Positions 35,984 through 37,860 of a DNA stretch of 37,860 bases are shown in pieces. Where the stretch lies: positions 1-37,860 of the forward strand of contig NZ_JAMBON010000033.1 of assembly GCF_023715655.1 (NCBI RefSeq). The letters are read 5' to 3'. Source of the DNA: Oceanobacillus luteolus (GTDB lineage Bacteria; Bacillota; Bacilli; Bacillales; Amphibacillaceae). Every line of letters starts with the position of its first letter. Positions within the stretch are counted from its first letter, which is position 1. The notes beneath the pieces were generated by a model. The model was not told where the DNA came from. It saw only the letters and a program-made list of their open reading frames with translations, and searched no databases. The translations under genes were made by a program, and so were the position numbers.

Positions 35984-36041
35984 TGTAAAAATATGTGCGT
36001 GATATAATTATAGTAACCTATAATCGGGAGTGAAATAAATC

Positions 36042-36335
36042 ATGCAGAATGAAACGATTTTAAATAAAATGCAGAAAGAACTACATTCAGCAAAAGCAGC
36101 TGAACATGATCGAAAAGCTTTTCTGCAGCATATTAATCATATCAAATTGTTATGTGAACTGTTTCTTGAGGAAGATTCGAAGCCTGCACCTTCAGCAGAA
36201 AGTGCACACACTTCTTTTACAGAACAGGAAATAAAAGCGATGCTCGGAGAAAAGAAGAGTAGCGTAATAGAGACAAAACCGTCCCCCACCATCAATCATG
36301 ATGGAGCAAATGGCGATTCAATTTTTGACTTTTAA
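36042..36335 (+). CDS. ywdI: YwdI-like (DUF5327) protein
   Basis: A 97-residue soluble protein. The N-terminal helical part (ILNKMQKELHSAKAAEHDRKAFLQHINHIKLLCELFLEE) and the polar tail ending in GDSIFDF match YwdI of B. subtilis as I recall it, and the downstream ywdK supports the synteny. Ribosome site CGGGAGTG. No catalytic motif is visible and the role is unknown. It ends 13 bases before ywdK, so the two form an operon. Confidence 0.8.
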   Translation: MQNETILNKMQKELHSAKAAEHDRKAFLQHINHIKLLCELFLEEDSKPAPSAESAHTSFTEQEIKAMLGEKKSSVIETKPSPTINHDGANGDSIFDF

Positions 36336-36348
36336 AGGAGACAGAGAG

Positions 36349-36717
36349 ATGAAAATATTATTATTAGCGGGAGTTATCAACGGATTTTTGGCAGTTGCTT
36401 TAGGAGCCTTTGGGGCTCACGGATTGGAAGGGAAGTTGACTGAAAAGCAACTAGACACATGGGGAAAAGCTGTTGACTATCAAATGTTCCATACCGCAGC
36501 AATTCTTGCGGTTGGATTGTTGATGACAAAATTCCAGGCGGCAAGTCTGACGTGGGCAGGTTGGCTGTTCCTTGCCGGCATTATCATTTTTTCAGGAAGT
36601 TTGTATATCTATTCCACCACAGCAATCCGGACGTTTGCGATGATTACTCCAATCGGTGGAGTGTGTTTCCTGATCGGCTGGGTTCTGCTCGGTACAGCAA
36701 TTGTTAAATACTTATAA
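36349..36717 (+). CDS. ywdK: DUF423 membrane protein (YwdK)
   Basis: A 122-residue protein with four membrane segments and the DUF423 signature LGAFGAHGLE (about residues 19-28) followed by YQMFHTAAILAVGLL. ITPIGGVCFLIGWVLLG closes the family pattern. ATG 36349 has AAAGGAGACAGAGAG upstream, better than in-frame Mets within ywdI. Its stop overlaps the stop of the convergent gene 36712-36966 by 6 bases. Function unknown. Confidence 0.9.
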   Translation: MKILLLAGVINGFLAVALGAFGAHGLEGKLTEKQLDTWGKAVDYQMFHTAAILAVGLLMTKFQAASLTWAGWLFLAGIIIFSGSLYIYSTTAIRTFAMITPIGGVCFLIGWVLLGTAIVKYL

Positions 36718-36966
36718 ATGAAAAATGAATATAGTCGTCAGAATAACGATCAAGGCTGCGCGGACTAATTGCTTGATGCCTTGCATGTTGCGATAAGTAG
36801 TAAATTGATGACTATATGCGTCACAAGCTAAACTAAGAGCAAGCATATAAAGTGAAAAAAAAAGAAAGAAAAGGGAACCATTAAAAAGGGAAATGAAGCC
36901 AAGCACAATCGACAATCCTAACGTAATGAGCTCAAGCTGTAAAATCCTTTCATAGGTATGCCGCAC
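36712..36966 (-). CDS. Small membrane protein, unknown function
   Basis: An 84-residue protein with two or three hydrophobic segments (about residues 11-30, 31-50 and 65-84) and a polar middle (DAYSHQFTTYRNMQGIKQ). GTG 36966 has AAAGGGGGC at 8 bases; the in-frame start at 37002 would read through a terminator hairpin and is unlikely. It lies downstream of gerQ on the same strand and convergent to ywdK. I do not recognise the family. Confidence 0.65.
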   Translation of the reverse strand: MRHTYERILQLELITLGLSIVLGFISLFNGSLFFLFFSLYMLALSLACDAYSHQFTTYRNMQGIKQLVRAALIVILTTIFIFHL

Positions 36967-36990
36967 AAGGTTCGCCCCCTTTATAGGATG

Positions 36991-37027
36991 AAAGGATGGC
37001 AAATGGATAAATTGCCATCCTTTTTTC
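36991..37027. terminator. Hairpin between gerQ and the small membrane gene
   Basis: AAAGGATGGCAA (36991-37002) and TTGCCATCCTTT (37012-37023) are perfect complements. The T-run is good on the plus strand (TTTTTTCT) and short on the minus strand. It could stop read-through from ywdK and reduce transcription from gerQ into the small membrane gene. Confidence 0.75.
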
Positions 37028-37040
37028 TATTAAACAGTGT

Positions 37041-37499
37041 CTATCTCGGTGGAAATTGAGAGAATTGCTGGCTGGATTGTCCGAAAGGCAAGTTGTAATT
37101 AATTTCTTCATTGAACGTGACATAATCCAAATAAACCATCAATAGTAGTACGCGACGACCTGTTCCTTCCTCACTTAAGATAATATGGTCTCTTCCCGCA
37201 GCTTCAATAACCCCAGTGAATGACCGGCTATTATTTCCTTCAAAGGTCATATAAACAGTTGCCGTTTTACCAAGATTCAAGCGTAAAATATTTTCAATAT
37301 AAGATTGCTCTAGCGGCAGCATACCTTGACCTCTAGCAGTTTGTTGTTGCTGCTGTTGCTGTTGTGCCATAGGTGTCATTTGTCTGAAAGGGTATGTTGG
37401 ATAATAGGAGTAGAATGGTTGTGGATAATATGTGCTTTGCTGTTGCTGATGACCATAAAAACTTTGCTGCTCTTGATTCACATCTTTTTCCTCACTCAC
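37041..37499 (-). CDS. gerQ: Spore coat protein GerQ
   Basis: A 152-residue inner spore-coat protein needed to place the cortex hydrolase CwlJ; in B. subtilis it is cross-linked by transglutaminase. The N-terminal half is low-complexity and Gln/Tyr/Pro-rich (FYSYYPTYPFRQMTPMAQ, then a run of nine Gln with one exception), offering cross-link sites. The C-terminal half is the conserved GerQ domain: YIENILRLNLGKTATVYMTFE, FTGVIEAAGRDHIILS, VLLLMVYLDYVTFNEEINY. Start GTG 37499 has GAGGAGG at 8 bases; in-frame extension to 37610 is not supported. A sigma-E-like promoter lies at 37677-37705. Shows that the organism is a spore-former. Confidence 0.93.
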   Translation of the reverse strand: MSEEKDVNQEQQSFYGHQQQQSTYYPQPFYSYYPTYPFRQMTPMAQQQQQQQQTARGQGMLPLEQSYIENILRLNLGKTATVYMTFEGNNSRSFTGVIEAAGRDHIILSEEGTGRRVLLLMVYLDYVTFNEEINYNLPFGQSSQQFSQFPPR

Positions 37500-37676
37500 A
37501 TGTAAAACCTCCTCGTCTTTACAAAAGAATACAATACGGTAGACTGTTGGCCAGTGTGCAACTAGCCATACTAAACGCCGTTTAATCCTGAAGCAAGCAA
37601 TCAGAAACAAGGTTATTTTCCATTTATCATGCTTGCCAGTTGGACTTTACTCTTCAGATGTATCATTCACTAATTA

Positions 37677-37705
37677 TATGTATGTCATTTGGGCGAAATG
37701 ATGAC
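37677..37705 (-). promoter_or_regulatory. Sigma-E-like promoter for gerQ
   Basis: On the minus strand GTCATCAT (37705-37698), 13-base spacer, CATACATA (37684-37677) closely matches the sigma-E consensus GTCATATT-13/14-CATACAAT. Expression in the mother cell fits a coat gene. The leader to the GTG start would be about 170 bases and shows no clear element. Confidence 0.7.
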
Positions 37706-37818
37706 AAAAAACCTTCCATCTTTTCATTTAAGATTAGACTAACACAATAAAATGAGACAATAAAAAACACCTTCGAAATGGTATAATCAAACCAATACTA
37801 ATTCGGAGGTGTTTTTGC

Positions 37819-37860
37819 GTGGGCAAAAACGTTTATTCTAGTGAAGTTAAATGGGCGGTT
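37819..37860 (+). mobile_element. Start of an IS3-type transposase gene (cut by window end)
   Basis: Start GTG 37819 has CGGAGGTG at 7 bases. The 14 codons read (M)GKNVYSSEVKWAV, which matches the N-terminus of IS3-family OrfA-type helix-turn-helix proteins in Bacillales as I remember it. The element probably begins near 37753 (TGAGACAATAAAAAACACC). A TATAAT at 37782-37787 has no good -35, as seen at left ends of IS3 elements whose promoter is completed in the circle junction. The rest lies outside the window. Confidence 0.65.

Noticed and set aside
37500-37610. N-terminal extension of gerQ
   Set aside because: The ribosome site GAGGAGG points to GTG 37499; the extension has no site and no resemblance to GerQ.

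Overview
The window looks like chromosomal core sequence of a low-GC, endospore-forming member of the Bacillales. The reasons are the B. subtilis-type gene set (ypmR-ypmS, a hut operon, ywdI-ywdK-gerQ, tcyP, pgcA), strong GGAGG ribosome sites with frequent GTG and TTG starts, a sigma-E-like promoter before the coat gene gerQ, and SAM-I and yybP-ykoY riboswitches. The 715-residue RecQ and the short intergenic tandem arrays make me think of the Planococcaceae (Sporosarcina and relatives), but that placement is inference. I see no tRNA, rRNA, CRISPR or prophage. The only mobile DNA is the first 14 codons of an IS3-type transposase at the right edge.

Layout. 1-3.2 kb (minus): a two-component system whose sensor kinase is split by a one-base frameshift in a G/C run. 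3.2-4.8 kb (minus): ypmR-ypmS. 5.2-7.3 kb (minus): an O-acetylhomoserine sulfhydrylase with an extra C-terminal domain, behind a SAM-I riboswitch. 7.3-8.2 kb: a RarD-type permease. 8.5-9.7 kb: a methionine gamma-lyase-like enzyme with a cre-like site. 9.8-10.3 kb: a tandem array. 10.4-12.8 kb: cardiolipin synthase behind a structured leader, then an acyl-CoA thioesterase. 12.85-18.45 kb: hutH-hutU-hutI-hutG with promoter, cre and a terminator overlapped by a 20-codon leader ORF. 18.4-20.4 kb: a one-Cys HxlR/DUF24 regulator and a divergent M29 aminopeptidase. 20.4-23.2 kb (minus): a coiled-coil miniprotein, recQ and a PH-domain protein. 23.3-23.7 kb: a second type of tandem array. 23.7-24.8 kb: an AI-2E family permease. 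25.1-26.9 kb: pgcA. 26.9-27.4 kb: a third array. 27.5-29.1 kb: a Mn riboswitch, a TerC protein and an OsmC protein. 29.3-33.5 kb: tcyP, an acyltransferase-3 protein and a YjiH protein. 33.6-35.7 kb: a UbiB kinase and a phasin-like protein. 35.7-37.5 kb: a small ORF, ywdI, ywdK, a small membrane protein and gerQ.

Themes. Sulfur metabolism recurs: MetY makes homocysteine under SAM control, the gamma-lyase-like enzyme can degrade methionine, TcyP imports cystine, and the DUF24 regulator and OsmC protein point to thiol or peroxide stress. The hut operon turns histidine into glutamate.

The most unusual feature is a set of intergenic tandem arrays. Two different repeat sequences, each found at two loci, all repeat with a period of 52 bp (about five helical turns). 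Also worth attention are an unassigned structured leader before the cardiolipin synthase gene, a hut leader whose short ORF ends inside its terminator, a MetY-CoA-binding-like fusion, and an 18-bp direct repeat bracketing a structured GC-rich segment before pgcA.
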